Shown here piece after piece: positions 23,045-35,246 of a stretch of DNA of 64,000 nt. The position numbers and the translations under genes were made by a program. Below the pieces are notes generated by a model that saw nothing but the letters and a program-made list of their open reading frames with translations, made no database searches and was not told the DNA's origin. This DNA is from Datisca glomerata (lineage: Eukaryota; Streptophyta; Magnoliopsida; Cucurbitales; Datiscaceae): assembly GCA_003255025.1 (NCBI GenBank), contig QANY01004032.1, positions 62,001-126,000 of the forward strand, written 5' to 3'. Each line of letters starts with the position of its first letter. The stretch's first letter is position 1.

Positions 23045-23320
23045 TTAGAAATAAGGTCTTAGTTTTTGTGTCGGAGTTACAATGGACAGTACTAGTTTCT
23101 CCATTCGTTTATATCTTGTCTCTACCGCAACAAGACTTTTGCTTATAAAGTATACATGTTTCTGTTTCCTTTCCTCTTCTTTGATGATTACTACATTGAC
23201 TGCCCCCGTGGAGACAACTACGTATAACATAAGTTGCTTGTCGGAAGTAGGTTTGAAGAGTAATGGGGGAGTTGTTAGGTACTTTTTAACTTTGGAAAAT
23301 GCTTCTTCAGTCTTCATTCC
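23045..23320 (-). pseudogene. RNase H domain 1 of element B
   Basis: Frame 23317-23045 (90 residues) has TTPPLLFKP, LMLYVVVSTGAVNVVIIKE, VYFISKSLVAVETRY and TQKLRPYF: the RT-linked RNase H and connection part of a gypsy pol. It is cut off at both ends by frameshifts. Confidence 0.85.
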
Positions 23321-24417
23321 ATCCCCTCATATTGTTTGTACTAAACCTCTCGAAGAAAGGCTTGCATATATCCATTGATTTGGAGATGAACCTATTTAGG
23401 GCAACCAGTCTTCCCGTTAACTCTTGGATTTCTTTGAGGTTTTGCGGGGACCTCATTTCTGTGATTGCCTTCCCTTGGTGTGGGTTTACTTCCATTCTCC
23501 CTTGCATAATTAGGTGTCCAAGGAACTTTCCCCCCATCACTCCAAAGTGCACTTCTTCGGGTTCAGTTTCATGGAATTTCGCCTTAAAATAGACAAGGCT
23601 TCTTTAAGGTCTTGAATGTGGTCTTCCCGCTTTCTTACTTTTGATCAGCATGTCATCAACATAGACTTCCATATTCTTTATGATCTGCTCGAGTGAGACC
23701 TTGTTCACCAGCCTTTGATAGGTTGCACCTACGTTCTTTAGAGCAAAGGGCATGACTTTATAGCAATAGATGTCGTACTCAGCAATAAATAGGTTTTTCT
23801 CTGATCAGGTTGGAACATTTTCACCTGATTGTAACATGAGTAAGCATCCATGAAGTTGAGAAGTCAGTGCCCTGAAGTGGCGTCTATGATTTGATCTATC
23901 ATTGGTAGTGGGTATTCGTCTTTGGGGAATTCCTTGTTTAGGTCAATGAAATCAACGTAAATCCTCCACTTCTTGTTCTTTTTCGTACCATCACTACGTT
24001 AGCTAGCAATTCGGGGTAGTTTACTTCTCTGATGAAATCCACCGATAAGAGCTTCTCAACCTCCTCTTTGATCAGTTGATTCCATTCATGAGTGAAGCTT
24101 CTCTTCATTTGTTTCACTAGTTTCACATTGGGATCCATGTTCAATCAGTGGCAGTTAATCTCTTCTGGAATGTCGGGCATCTCCTGTCCGTCACTGTAAA
24201 TATATCTATGTTTTCTCTTCTGGAATGTCGGGCATCTCCACTTCTTGTTCTTTTTTTGTACCATCACTACGTTAGCTAGCAATTCGGGGTAGTTTACTTC
24301 TCTGATGAAATCCACCGCCAAGAGCTTCTCAACCTCCTCTTTGATCAATTGATTCCATTCATGAGTGAAGCTTCTCTTCCTTTGTTTCACTAGTTTCACA
24401 TTGGGATCCATGTTCAA
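23321..24417 (-). pseudogene. Reverse transcriptase of element B, with an internal 273-bp duplication
   Basis: The active site YVDD (with DMLIK after it) is intact at 23652-23663. Frame 23552-23307 holds the thumb (HFGVMGGKFLGHLIMQGRME, QELTGRLVALNRF). The start of the domain, MNMDPNVKLVKQ with KEEVEKLL and IREVNYPELLANVVMV, occurs twice, at 24417-24145 and 24144-23938. That is a tandem duplication with 273-bp period that interrupts RT between fingers and palm. No functional RT can be read through it. Confidence 0.9.
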
Positions 24418-24699
24418 TCAGTGGCAGTTAATCTCTTCTAGAATGTCGGGCATCTCCTGTGCCGTCACTGTAAATATATCTATGTTTTCCCTTAGATATT
24501 CTATCAACTTCTTTTTCTTATTTTCCCCGAGACGAGCGCCAACGTTGGTTAATTTCTGGGTTCCTTCTTCCAAACATACAAGCTCCGTTTCCTTTCCTGC
24601 CTTGTACCTCAGGCCGTCTTGCCCATTTTCCTGTGATTGCTATAGATCCGTGAGTCTTTTTCCTTCGTCCTTCTCTGTAGCCTTTTTCTTTTCAGATTC

Positions 24700-25130
24700 T
24701 AAAGAGGTCGCTGAATAGATCTAAACTACGGCATGTCGCCTCTTATTATTTTTAGTTCCTCTAGTGGTGGGTACTTTAACACTTGGTAAAATGTTGAGCG
24801 TACAACCTTCATTTTGTGGAGCAAGGTCCTCCCCAAGATTGCGTTGTACGGGGAAGCTGTTCCTAGTACCATGAACTCGATCAAATAGTTAAATGAATTC
24901 GCGCTCACCAGAAGAGTCAAAGTTCCTTCCGAATAGTTGATGGGTCTGTTGAAACAGATCATCGTTTGTGAAGTTCCTTATAACTTTTAACCTCCAATGG
25001 ACATTTTCTCCACGGTCACTCGGTATAGGATGTTCACTGCGTTCCCATCGTCCACCAAGACCCTCCTCAACAAGAAGTTGTCAACTTATATTGAAATGAC
25101 GAGGGCATCGTTGTGGTGTCTTTCATGTTT
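24700..25130 (-). pseudogene. Protease domain of element B
   Basis: The catalytic loop region reads RRVLVDDGNAVNILY (about 25085-25040), keeping D-x-G but with D-D-G-N where D-S-G/S is usual. Frame 24962-24726 then has VLGTASPYNAILGRTLLHK and VVRSTFYQVLKYP, the standard C-terminal part of Tat proteases. A stop near 24980 separates the two. Confidence 0.8.
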
Positions 25131-25212
25131 TAGATCAGAGTCGTTGAACACTAGCAGCGAATCCCCATTACCGTTTGAGGACTTTTATTGATGTCTTCCT
25201 AATGTTGGCCGC

Positions 25213-26773
25213 TTGCAGTATATCTTCTTTTCCTTTCTTGTCGTCCCCTCTTGTTTGGTTAATATTATAATTGTGTCGACGATACGGAAGGGCTACTTTC
25301 CCTTATCCCTCATATCTTGTTCTCGATTGTCTTTCTCAGTCTCGCATTTCTATTCAGTTTTTTTTCACAAATTGGCTAAGGTATCCTTTTTTGATCAGCT
25401 GCTCAATATAGTCTTTGAGCTGGAAGCAGTCTCACCTGTAATGTCTGTTGCTCTTATGATAGGAGCAATATTTATCTTTATCTTTATAGCTAGGTTCCTT
25501 GGTGAACGGAACCGGTCTTTTCAGCCAAGGTTTGTCTTTAATTGTTTCCAGTATTTAGTTCATCGGTGTGTAGACTTTTTCTCTCAGGTGAACTCTGTCA
25601 AAATCTCGCCTCTGGTGGGTAATCTTGTCTTGTTGCACTTTCCTCCCATTTGTTATTTCTGTTTCGTCATGCTTCTTTCTTCCAGGTCTTACACTTCTTT
25701 CTCTCTTTCAAGATTTCAACCATTCTTCACATAATCCTCTTCTCTTCCTCCAAAGTAATATTGGCATGCGCCCGCTGGAAAACCTCTACCATAGAAAGGG
25801 GGTTCACCTTAAACAAATCCTTAAAAAAATGGTGACTTTGGGTCCAGACCTCATCAGAAGGGTAGTCTGGCGAATCGGTCATCACAGTTCTCGACCTTGG
25901 CCATTTCCTCTTTGCGATTATTATACTTCCGCAGGGACTCCTTTCCTTGGTAGAGATTACCTTATGTGTTTCACGTCTTCCATGATGGTGCAGTAGTTTG
26001 AGTATTGCTCTATGAAAATGGAGGACATAATAGCAAAGCTCGTGATCGAGTATATCGGTAAGGAGTGGTACCATTTCAAAGCCGCCCTGTCTAGACTGGT
26101 GGGGAACATTCTACACATCAACTTATCATCGTGTTGGTATAACACCATTTCTTGTCTGAATAGTCGAAGATTGTCTACGGGATCATACTTTCCTTCGTAA
26201 CATCGAACCTGGTGTAATGAATGTTTTGGGTATGGGCGCTCCTAGGACTTCTGGGCCAAATGGCTTCTGGATAAGAGATTCAAGGTCAGTGTTTTTTTGT
26301 ACTCCCGAGAATCTTTATCTCCATCATATTTTGGTCGAACAGTTCTTCTATCGCTTCTTTTGACATGACTTGGGATTGCCGAGTCTCTCCCGTAGCTTCC
26401 TTCACAAGATTTTGCGATTGGACTTCTTCTCGTCGCATGTTTCTACTATTCTCGTGGTCCCCTTGCCTTTGGTCTCGATGGTTGCCCCTCGAGTGAGTTT
26501 CCTCTTCATCGTTGTTTTCTCGTTCATCATCATTCACCTGCTGGCTGACCTCTGCTCGTATTTCGTGAGTTCCTATTGTAGTGTGTTGATCTGCTCTTGC
26601 ACAGTCTGACATGCATTATGCATTACTTCAATGTTCCTCCGTTCCATTTCATGCATCGCGTTTAGGATTGTCTGTAACATTTCTGTGGGTGGGGTTGGTT
26701 GATCTACGTGCTCATCTTTGTTTCTAGGCCTATTGTCTCTATTTAAAGCCGTGTTAGATCTGGTTCTAGGCAT
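25213..26773 (-). pseudogene. gag of element B
   Basis: From the start at 26773 (MPRTRSNTALNRDN), a helical N-terminus with EMLQTILNAMHEMERRN, a charged linker (26612-26286), then the capsid core (LMCRMFPTSLDRAALKWYHSLP, 26110-26040) and a nucleocapsid motif KYCSYHKSN with DCFQLKDYIEQLI (about 25480-25385). The pieces lie in different frames with several stops. Confidence 0.82.
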
Positions 26774-26817
26774 GTTTGTGGCTTTGTAGAGTGGGTCTCT
26801 TGAGCTTCTCTCTCAAC

Positions 26818-26837
26818 TCTCAACGAGAGTACCAAAA
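26818..26837 (-). other. Presumed primer binding site of element B
   Basis: On the minus strand TTTTGGTACTCTCGTTGAGA starts at the LTR edge. The position and the TGG start are right for a primer site; the tRNA was not identified. Confidence 0.5.
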
Positions 26838-27675
26838 TGTTAAGGATTTTTTCCGCTAATCAAGAATTAAAGGGAAAAGTATTGATAAGGGTAGACTTAT
26901 ATGGGTTTTAATGGGAGAGAGAGTTTGGGAATAAGAGATTGTAAGGGGTAAATGCTTTATGCTATCTATGATTGAGTTGTATTGAATGTCTTAGCTTCAT
27001 TTAGTACACTGGCGTTATATAGGCTTCCTAATTTGCATGAATTAATTAGAGTAATAACAAAATGGGGGGGGGGGATGTTCCTGTGAAGTATGGTCCTCTT
27101 TCCCTTCTTTACTTGTCATTTCCATCTGTCTGACTCGGCCACCAATCAGTCATAGTCACTTGATGATTTCTTGTCATTCGAGACAGTTAGTCGTAGCCAC
27201 TTGGTGGCCTGCCATCTTGTCTCGTTCAATTTATTCAGTTACCTAGTCAATCATGTCACTTGACTGTTGTTCTGGATCCCTTTCGTCTGTTTCCGTTGTT
27301 TCTTAATCCTCATATTCCTGTTCTTGCACAATTTAGCAAGTGATTTACGCGTTCATGGCATTCTCCGAGTCTCGACATCCTTTTTTCAGAATAGTGGGTC
27401 CCCTTAGTCTTTTCCCGTTCTTGTAGGCTTGGGTTTCCCGTCCGTCGGTTCCCGTTAACTAGTTACTTTCTCTCCTTTCTGATACTCTTTCCCGTTCTTG
27501 AAGTGTTGATCCCCGTTCTTCAGGTGCTGGTCCTATTCTTGAGGTGTTGATCATCTGTTTATGGGTGCCTCACGACTTCAGTCTTGTAACCCGTTTTCAC
27601 TTTTTTATTGATTTCCGTGAACCTTTAGGTAGGTCCCCCTTGTTCACGTAGCAGTGAGTATTTTTTACATATTCA
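26838..27675 (-). repeat. 5' LTR of element B (right copy)
   Basis: 838 bp, partner of the left LTR. On the minus strand the TATA box is CCTATATAAC (27014-27023). A G-run of ten at 27065-27074 is absent from the other LTR, a change after insertion. Confidence 0.92.
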
Positions 27676-28047
27676 GTATGTAAGGTTGAGACCCATTATT
27701 TATGGGTAAGATTGCGATATCATTTTTGGATTTGAATTAAATTTTAATTGAATTTCTCTTGATATTTGGGAAATGGGATTTTGATTGCATGACTTTTTCT
27801 TGTATTTAGAAAATTAGGTTTTGATACATACTCTGTCCGTATATTGATTTGAAAAAAATAAATAAATGCATACTTTACCACAAAATAGTATAGATTAATG
27901 TACTGCTGGACAGTCATATAACATACGATTGTCTAAAATTCTTAACTTTTTCATGATTCTGGATTTCACGTTGTGATTTCAACAGTAAATTTAGGTTTGC
28001 ATACTGTTATTGTTACATTTTCATACATGCCAGAAATTCAAACAATT
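27676..28047. other. Leader-like region right of element B
   Basis: Non-coding and AT-rich. It continues the short tandem repeat broken by element B and leads into the Mutator-like reading frame. Confidence 0.5.
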
Positions 28048-30101
28048 ATGATGTTTGATGGAGTGTGAGAAAATAAAGAAGGTTGCTTTACGTATATGTC
28101 TACAGCTCCGGCGAAGCCAATATATCTGTCCAAAGAGTATACGTATGAAATTGCAGGGGTTGTACACAATTCTCAATTTGGATCCCACACAACATCGGCT
28201 CCATATGAAGTTCTTGATTAAAGGATGAATAACTCAACCTGCACAGATAATTGATGATGAGAATCTTCACTTTTTCTTTAATGAAAATTTTGGTCCTCCC
28301 AATTTTAGAACTGCATTGTGCGCAGAACTTGAGCATGTAGAAACTTCGATAAACTTTGGAAATGCTGATGATTGGGATTTCATACCTAAACCCCAAATGG
28401 AAATGCTAGAATTATAACTTGAATCCCATAGACAAGAAAGGAAAAGTCATTATCCAGATTCACCATTTGTCAATGATAATGTTGCACATTCTCATGAAGA
28501 AAATGACTTGCAGTCCAATGATGCAGGAGGCTTACATAGCGCAGCACACATCACTCTTTTATATTGGATACCTTCGGTGCACCATTTACCTTTGGTACTC
28601 AAACACTCCTCGAGAACGCGAACTTAGATTTTCATTTGATGTATTTCATGAGAATAAAAGTGAATTGAAGAAATCTCTTGCTCTGGTGGCCTTAAAGAAA
28701 ATATTCCAGTACAAAGTAATAAGGTCCAATAAAAGTTTATTCATTGTGGTGTTGATAGAAAAGGATTAAAAATGGAGACTGAGAGCTTCCCAATTGGGTG
28801 GCTCTACGTATTTCAAGATTAGGAAGTGTTCTTCTGGTCATTCTTGCTCCTTAAATGCTATATGTCGTTACCATTGACATGCAAGTAGTAAGCTTATTGG
28901 TGCATGCATAAGATCAAAGTATGAAGGAGTTGGCTGAATTTATAAGCCAAAAGACATAATTGAGAATACAAGAAGGGAATTTGGTGTGAACATTAGTTAT
29001 GGTAAGGCTTTAAAGGCAAGAGAAAGTGTAATAGAATCAGTAAGAGGATCTCCTGAAGAATCTTTTGCATTACTCCATCATACTGCACTATGCTAGAGTC
29101 AACCAATAGTTCAGTAACACATATAGAGTGTGATGGCCAAAAACACTTCAAGTACTTTTTCGTTGCTTTTGATGTCTCTATAAGGGGTTTTCGTACATGC
29201 ATTCGCCTGTGATAAGCGTTGATGGTATATTTTTTATAGGAAAGTATAACGGGACGTTATCTGTAGCCGCATGGAAAAAAGGAAATAATCATGTATACCC
29301 CCATTGATTTTAGAGTTGGTGATTGAGAGACCGATGCCTTAGGAAAATGGTTCTTCCTCATCCTTAGAGGAGTTGTTGGTGAGATTGAAGGTCTAACATT
29401 TCATATTTGATCGAAATTCTAGTATTGAAAAGGATATTAAGAATGTCTATCCTGAGGCATCTATTGAGTTTGTATCTTCCATGTAAGTCCGAACTTAATG
29501 TGGAAGTTCAAAAGCGAGACTTTACTAGCTGTGTTTTTCATTTCTGCTAACACATATTGCACATCAGGAGAAGATTTGCATTTCTTACCCAACTGCTTAT
29601 GTATACATGACTCACGGAAACTTTCAAAAATGGACCGGTTAACATTTTGGTGGTCAGCGTTATGAGATGATGACCTCAAACATAGTAGAGTCCATGAACA
29701 AAAGTCTTGAAAGATGCTCGTAAGCTTCCAATTACAGGCCTACTTCTTTTCCTAAGGAAATTAGAAATTATATTAAAATCGAAAACTAATTACATATCTA
29801 CATGGTGCACGTATACTTGATTATGTTCGAGATTTATTTAACGTCGGTTTTATAAATGGTGAACCATCACAATTCAGATGTCCACCACCCTAGCAACATG
29901 GGCTGAGGAATAGGTGCAATATAGGGTTACCAAGTCCATGCCATTAACTATATCACCGTTGAACTTATACGAGTGCCACGTGAGAGATGTGGTTGGAATT
30001 TTTACTGTGAACATGCATAACAAGACATGTTCATGTCGAGAGTTTGAATTTAATGAGATGTGTGTTCATGTGATAGCAGTAGTCTGGCAGCGCAACATCC
30101 C
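28048..30101 (+). pseudogene. Mutator-like (MULE) transposase, main part
   Basis: It starts with FDGVWE-type N-terminal residues and a PIYLSKEYTYEIAGVV segment. It passes through LKKSLALVALKKIFQYKVIRSNKS and KWRLRASQLGGSTYFKI (zinc-binding MuDR-type domain, about 28650-28830), then FGVNISYGKALKARESVIE and IECDG-like, IRGFRTCI, VISVDG (start of the DDE transposase core, about 28970-29230). After further core pieces it reaches a SWIM zinc finger, CSCREFEFNEMCVH (C-x-C..C-x-H), at about 30020-30075. About a dozen stops or frameshifts break it. The gene is then cut at 30101 by element C and resumes at 40494. Confidence 0.85.
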
Positions 30102-32466
30102 TGTAACAACCAAAAATTTAATCAAGTTTTAATTAAATATATTACTAAAATCATTACGGAAGGTAGGTCAATTTAAAAAAAAAAACTCACATGAAATACG
30201 ATAATATATTATAGAAAATCAAATCCTTTATTAAACCCCTAATTACATAAAAGAAAATTTTACTAATTAAAATATTCAAAAACCAAGGAGTACGTGTTTT
30301 GAAGTCTCATGATTTTTAACTTAAATAAAATCCAACCTCAAATAAACAATTAATAACACTTTTAAATACGACTCAATGACTATCATCCGTTGCCTGAGAC
30401 TTTAGACCTCTTCGACAATAAACTCCTCATCAATATTATAATCATCTGAAAATTTATAAGAAAACGGAGTGAGTATATAGAAATATACTCAGTAAGTAAA
30501 ATATCACATATGCAAAACAAAACAGCGTTCACAGTCACTTACAGATCGTAACACATGCATACTTTTCAGATCTTTCTTACAAAGTTCGTTGGCCAACTTT
30601 CATTAGAGTTCAGCACCACACTCAGAATAGAGATTACTTGTCGGTAATTGTTTGTTGCAAGGCAAGTACAAGTGATCTTTCTCACAAGTATTACTCCGCA
30701 CCTTCGAAGAGGTGGAATCAGTTGCGCAAACGCCTTCCCACAAAACTAACCAAAGCATGTAACATAGACCATTTTCCATATGGATTAGGCAAACAGAGAC
30801 CTTTCCCGAAGGACAAGGCAAACAGAGCACAATGGTGGACACGTGACACTAATAGCACAGAGTAATTTCTTTCATGCATTCATACAATATTTTCCAGTCA
30901 TCTTATAACATATATTAAATTATCAATCATATAACCTAACATAACACATCAATATCATAATTTGACAATAGCAGAAACAAAGATAACATCAGAGAACACT
31001 ATATGTCACAAAATACAAACAGAGTTCATTATAAATTTTCATACATACAATTCAAACCATTACGTATGAAAATTTCACTTATCTTATTTATCTCTTTAAA
31101 TTCCTAAAGTTCAAGTTCTGAAAGGATAAAGGAGAAAAATCTCATTCTTAGATATTTTCAAACACTAACGAAAGAAAAATAGTTTGGATGTCTAGATTTG
31201 AAAATACATTATAAATTATACTGAACATGAAAAATTACAATATTAATTCGGAATGTTAATACATGTCTCATAGATCTTGATTTAAAAGTTTATAATTTTT
31301 TTAACGCACTTTCATATTGAAAAATCACCACCAACTAGGGTATGTCTGGCAGTAAAGTGAAATTCATATTTACAAGTTTAACTACTCATTTGGTATATCA
31401 CATCTTATCTAAAAATTAAAAAATTTACAGAATTATATTTACATATGATGTAATTTATGCCGTAAACGAAGCTATGAAAAATGCAGTGGTCTGCTCCTAA
31501 TTTTCAGGTTTCTAAAGGCATATGAGAAATGTTTTGACCATGCAAATGAATTTTTAAAATTATAAAAATTTTACACGGGTAAGAATATTGTCTTATATAA
31601 TAGTAGTAATGTTTTCAGAATTTTTACCGATAATTTCTTCCCAAAAAGAAAATCGTTTCTCTCTACTGTCAGAATTTTCACCGGTAACCCACAACATCAA
31701 ATTTTTATTCTACTTGCAATACACATCAAAATGCTAAATTCAGAACACGTTAACAGTAATTTTTCAGTAACAAAATCATATGGTCTTCTTGATAAAATTC
31801 ATAACTTAAAGTATTTTTAAAGGAAATCATATTGAAGGTTGAGTTTTACAAAAGAGTAATTAAAATCAAGAATAATTACCAATAGTTTGATCTTCATTTG
31901 AGTTGAAAGGGAATGCTTAAACTCGTATTTGTTCAATATGATATAGGCACTGTACTAAAATTTGGTTGAGATATGATTTAGAAATTTAAAGAGAGTGACT
32001 GATCATTGATGAGAATCAAAGAAGAATAGTTGAAAATAGTTAAAGGACAAATGGTTGTGCGATTTAAGAGAGTAGCAACAAAAATAATAGAGAGGTAGGG
32101 ATTATGATTGCGGTTTAAGAGATACTAAGAGAAAAGTGGAAGTTCTCCACTCAAGATTACAAGGAATTTGAACTAAATAACTACCCCAGCCAAAAGAGGA
32201 GATGTGGATGCATTGTTGCTCATATGGGAGGTAGTTTAATTTCAAATTAGTTATCAATAAAGAGTAGTTTCTTTCTTCTACACATTTCAATTGTTTTTTT
32301 AATAGTAAAATAATGATGCAAAACCTACAATAAAAAATGTGTATATTATAACTATCTAAAAAAATAAATTAACAATAATAATAATGAGAGCTATACTCAG
32401 AAAATACTTAACCATTCTAAGAAAAATAATTAGCTAGTATACTAACCATAAAAGTCGGGTCTTACA
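30102..32466 (-). repeat. 3' LTR of element C (left copy)
   Basis: It starts TGTAACAACC and ends GTCTTACA on the plus strand and aligns with 38106-40493 along its full length, with many substitutions and small indels. Confidence 0.92.
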
Positions 32467-32482
32467 TCCTCTCCTCCTTATG
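32467..32482 (-). other. Polypurine tract of element C
   Basis: On the minus strand ATAAGGAGGAGAGGA directly precedes the 3' LTR. Confidence 0.85.
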
Positions 32483-32604
32483 AAAATTTTTGTCCTTAAA
32501 AGTATTTCCGAGTCAATCTTCAAAAAGGTTTGGATAACGAGTCCGAATTTCTTCTTCGTGTTCCCATCTGGCTTTTTCAACCTCATGATTCTTCCAAAGC
32601 ACCT

Positions 32605-33800
32605 TCACCAAATAGATCTCTTTAGTTCATAAAACCTGAGTCTTTTGTCTAAGTATTTGAATTGTACTTCTTCATAAGTTAGATCTTCATGTAGATGAAG
32701 TGGTTCATAACTCAAAACATGAGACGGTTTAGCAATATATTTACACAACATCGAGACATGAAATACAACGTGTACTCTAACCAAGTTTAGCGGTAGAGCC
32801 ACACGGTAAGCCACAACTCCAATCCGTTCTATGATCTTGAAAGGAACTATAAAACGAGGACTAAGCTTTCCTTTCTTTCTGAATATCATAACTCCCCTAA
32901 TAGGAGCTATATTTATAAACACTATGTCACCCACTTCAAATTCCATGTTCTTCCTACGAATATCCGCATAACTTTTTTGGCGACACTGAGCAATTCTAAC
33001 TATTTCTCGAATTTTGTAAATAGCATCATTCGCTTGTTGAACCATATCTGGGCCTAATAGCTTTTTATCACCAACTCCATCCCAATAGATTGGTGATTGA
33101 CCCTTTCGTCCATATAAAGCTTCAAATGGTGCCATCATGATTGTTGCTCGGTAACTGTTATTGTACGCAAACTCAACGCGATGCAACTGATTACTCCAAC
33201 TAGCCTTAAAGTCCAAAACACATGCTCTGAGTATATCCTCAAGTGTCCGAATGGTTCTTTCTGACTGTCCATCAGTCTGAGGGTGAAAAGTTGTACTAAA
33301 ACTCAATTGCATACCCAAAGTTTCTTGAAGACCACGCCAAAACTTAGAGGTAAATCTTGGATCACGATCTGATACAATGGATATAAGTACACCATGCAGT
33401 CTGACAATTTCTCTCACATACAACTTCGCCCACTCTTCTATTGAAAATATTACATGAACTGGCAGGAATTGAGTAGACTTAGTCAATCGAACGACTATAA
33501 CCTAAATTGCATCATATCCTTTCACCATCGTTGGCAATCCTGATATAAAATCCATCGAAATATGTTCCTATTTCCATTCGGGTGTCTCTAGAGGTTGCAA
33601 AAGGTTGGACGGACACTGGTGCTCAGCCTTCACTTGTTGGCAAGTTAGACACTGGTCCATGAATTTTGCTACATCACGCTTCAAACCATTCCACCAAAAG
33701 TGTTGTCTAAAATCATGATAGAATAAGGGGTATTGTGTGCTTCAGTTAGTATGTCTTTATTCAGATTCACGCTATCATATACCATCATTCTATCATTGAA
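32605..33800 (-). pseudogene. Integrase of element C with chromodomain-like tail
   Basis: The zinc-binding part (FWWNGLKRDVAKF and CLTCQQVKAEH, about 33700-33630) is followed by an open frame of 293 residues (33486-32605). This holds the second catalytic Asp in IVSDRDPRF, the Glu in DGQSERTIRTLEDILR, and then the GPY/F-like stretch KLSPRFIVPFKIIERIG and VFHVSMLCKY. The tail SYEPLHLHEDLTYEEV and YLDKRLR matches the chromodomain-like end of Del/Tekay integrases. The G of GPF is a V here. A stop near 33502 separates the two parts. It is the best-kept frame of any transposon in the window. Confidence 0.9.
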
Positions 33801-33854
33801 TTTGAGGATTCCGTCACTCGAAACTAATAAATTTTTCCACTTATCATATTCCAT

Positions 33855-34310
33855 CTATGATCTGATCTTTATTAATGTAGCATCCTCATACTGGGCTTCA
33901 CGAATTCTGTCTTCAAGTGTAGGTTTGACTATTAAATGAGTGAGCTTAGCTATGGTACCCTGAACCAAGTCTTCCATTTTGAACCTCTCGATATCATTTT
34001 GAATAGATCGTTGAGAAGTAATAAGAACGCTCGAAACACCCATTTTCCTACTAAGGGCATCCATTACTATGTTAGCTTTACCAAGATGGTAATTAATGAC
34101 GCAATCATAATCCTTAACAAGCTCCAACCATCTTCGTTGCCTAATGTTAAGCTCTTTCTACGTGAACAGATACTTTAGACTCTTGTGATCTGTGAATATT
34201 TCTACCTTCGATCCATAGAGATAGTGACCCCAAATTTTCAAAATAAATACTACTGTTGCGAGCTCCAAATCATGGGTTGGGTAGTTTTGCTCATAACCCT
34301 TTAGTTGTCG
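33855..34310 (-). pseudogene. RNase H of element C
   Basis: Frame 34127-33855 reads VKDYDCVINYHLGKANIVMD followed by ALSRK, the signature C-terminal motif of gypsy RNase H. The upstream part (34310-34130) is open to view but contains stops. Confidence 0.85.
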
Positions 34311-35246
34311 AGAAGCATAGACAATGACTTTTCCCATGTTGCATCAACACACAACCCAAGCCAACATGTGACGCATCACTAAAGATAACAAAATCATCAC
34401 TCCCTGAAGGTAGGGTAAGAATTGGTGTTGTCACCAATCTTTGTTTAAGTTCTTGGAAACTCACCTCACATTCTTCTGACTAAATGTACTGTGCATTCTT
34501 CCTTGTAAACTTGGTCAATAGTGCATCAATTTTAGTGAATCCTTCCACAAACCTCTGATAATAGCCTGCCAAATCTAAGAAACTCTTTATTTCCTTAACA
34601 TTTATTGGATGATTCCAGTTTGTTACTGCTTTTATCTTTGTCGGATCCACTAATATACTGTCTTTAAAAACTATGTGTCCCAAAAAGGAAATCTTAGATA
34701 ACCAAAAATTGCACTTACTAAACTTGGCATATAACCTCTGATCCTTTAAAATCTAAAGTGTGATTCTGAGATGTTCTTTGTGTTCTCCCTTTGACTTAGA
34801 GTAGATAAAAATGTCATCTATGAAAACAATGACAAATCTATCCAAAAAGTCATGAAAAACTCAATTCATCAAGTCCATAAATGCGGCATGGGCATTGGTC
34901 AAACCAAAGGACATGACTAGGAACTCGTAATTCCCATAACGAGTACAAAAAGCAGTATTTAGCATATCCTCTTTCTTTATCCTCAATTGGTGATACCACG
35001 ACGGCAAGTCAATTCTCGACATAATACAAGCTCATTGAAGTTGGTCGAACAAATCTTCTATGTGTGGTAGAGCGTACTTATTCTTAATGGTAACTTTGCT
35101 CAACTCTCTATAGTCGATACAAAGTCTCATAGAGCCATATTTCTTCTTTACAAAGAGAATAGGTGCACCCCAGGGTGAGACATTGGGGTGTCCTTATCTA
35201 ATAATTCCAGTTGCTCCTTAAGTTTTTTCATCTCCGCATGAGCCAT
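34311..35246 (-). pseudogene. Reverse transcriptase of element C
   Basis: The active site, preceded by VIV, is FIDD (then IFIY) and is intact at 34813-34824. 34683-34480 reads [19 protein letters not shown] and [18 protein letters not shown], the thumb and connection. The N-terminal fingers region (35230-35020) is frame-shifted. Confidence 0.87.

Larger units (their letters stand above)
16877..27675 (-). mobile_element. LTR retrotransposon B: Ty3/gypsy, Tat lineage, minus strand
   Basis: LTRs at 16877-17725 and 26838-27675 start TGT and end CA. The flanks GCATG (16872-16876) and GTATG (27676-27680) are a 5-bp target duplication with one difference. On the minus strand, from right to left, come gag, protease, RT, two RNase H modules and integrase; a plus-strand accessory gene lies between integrase and the 3' LTR. 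This layout equals that of element A, but the LTRs are unrelated, so it is a different Tat family. All genes carry stops or frameshifts. Confidence 0.92.

Noticed and set aside
25213..25734. 173-residue plus ORF
   Set aside because: Lies antisense to element B gag, whose nucleocapsid motif is readable on the minus strand.
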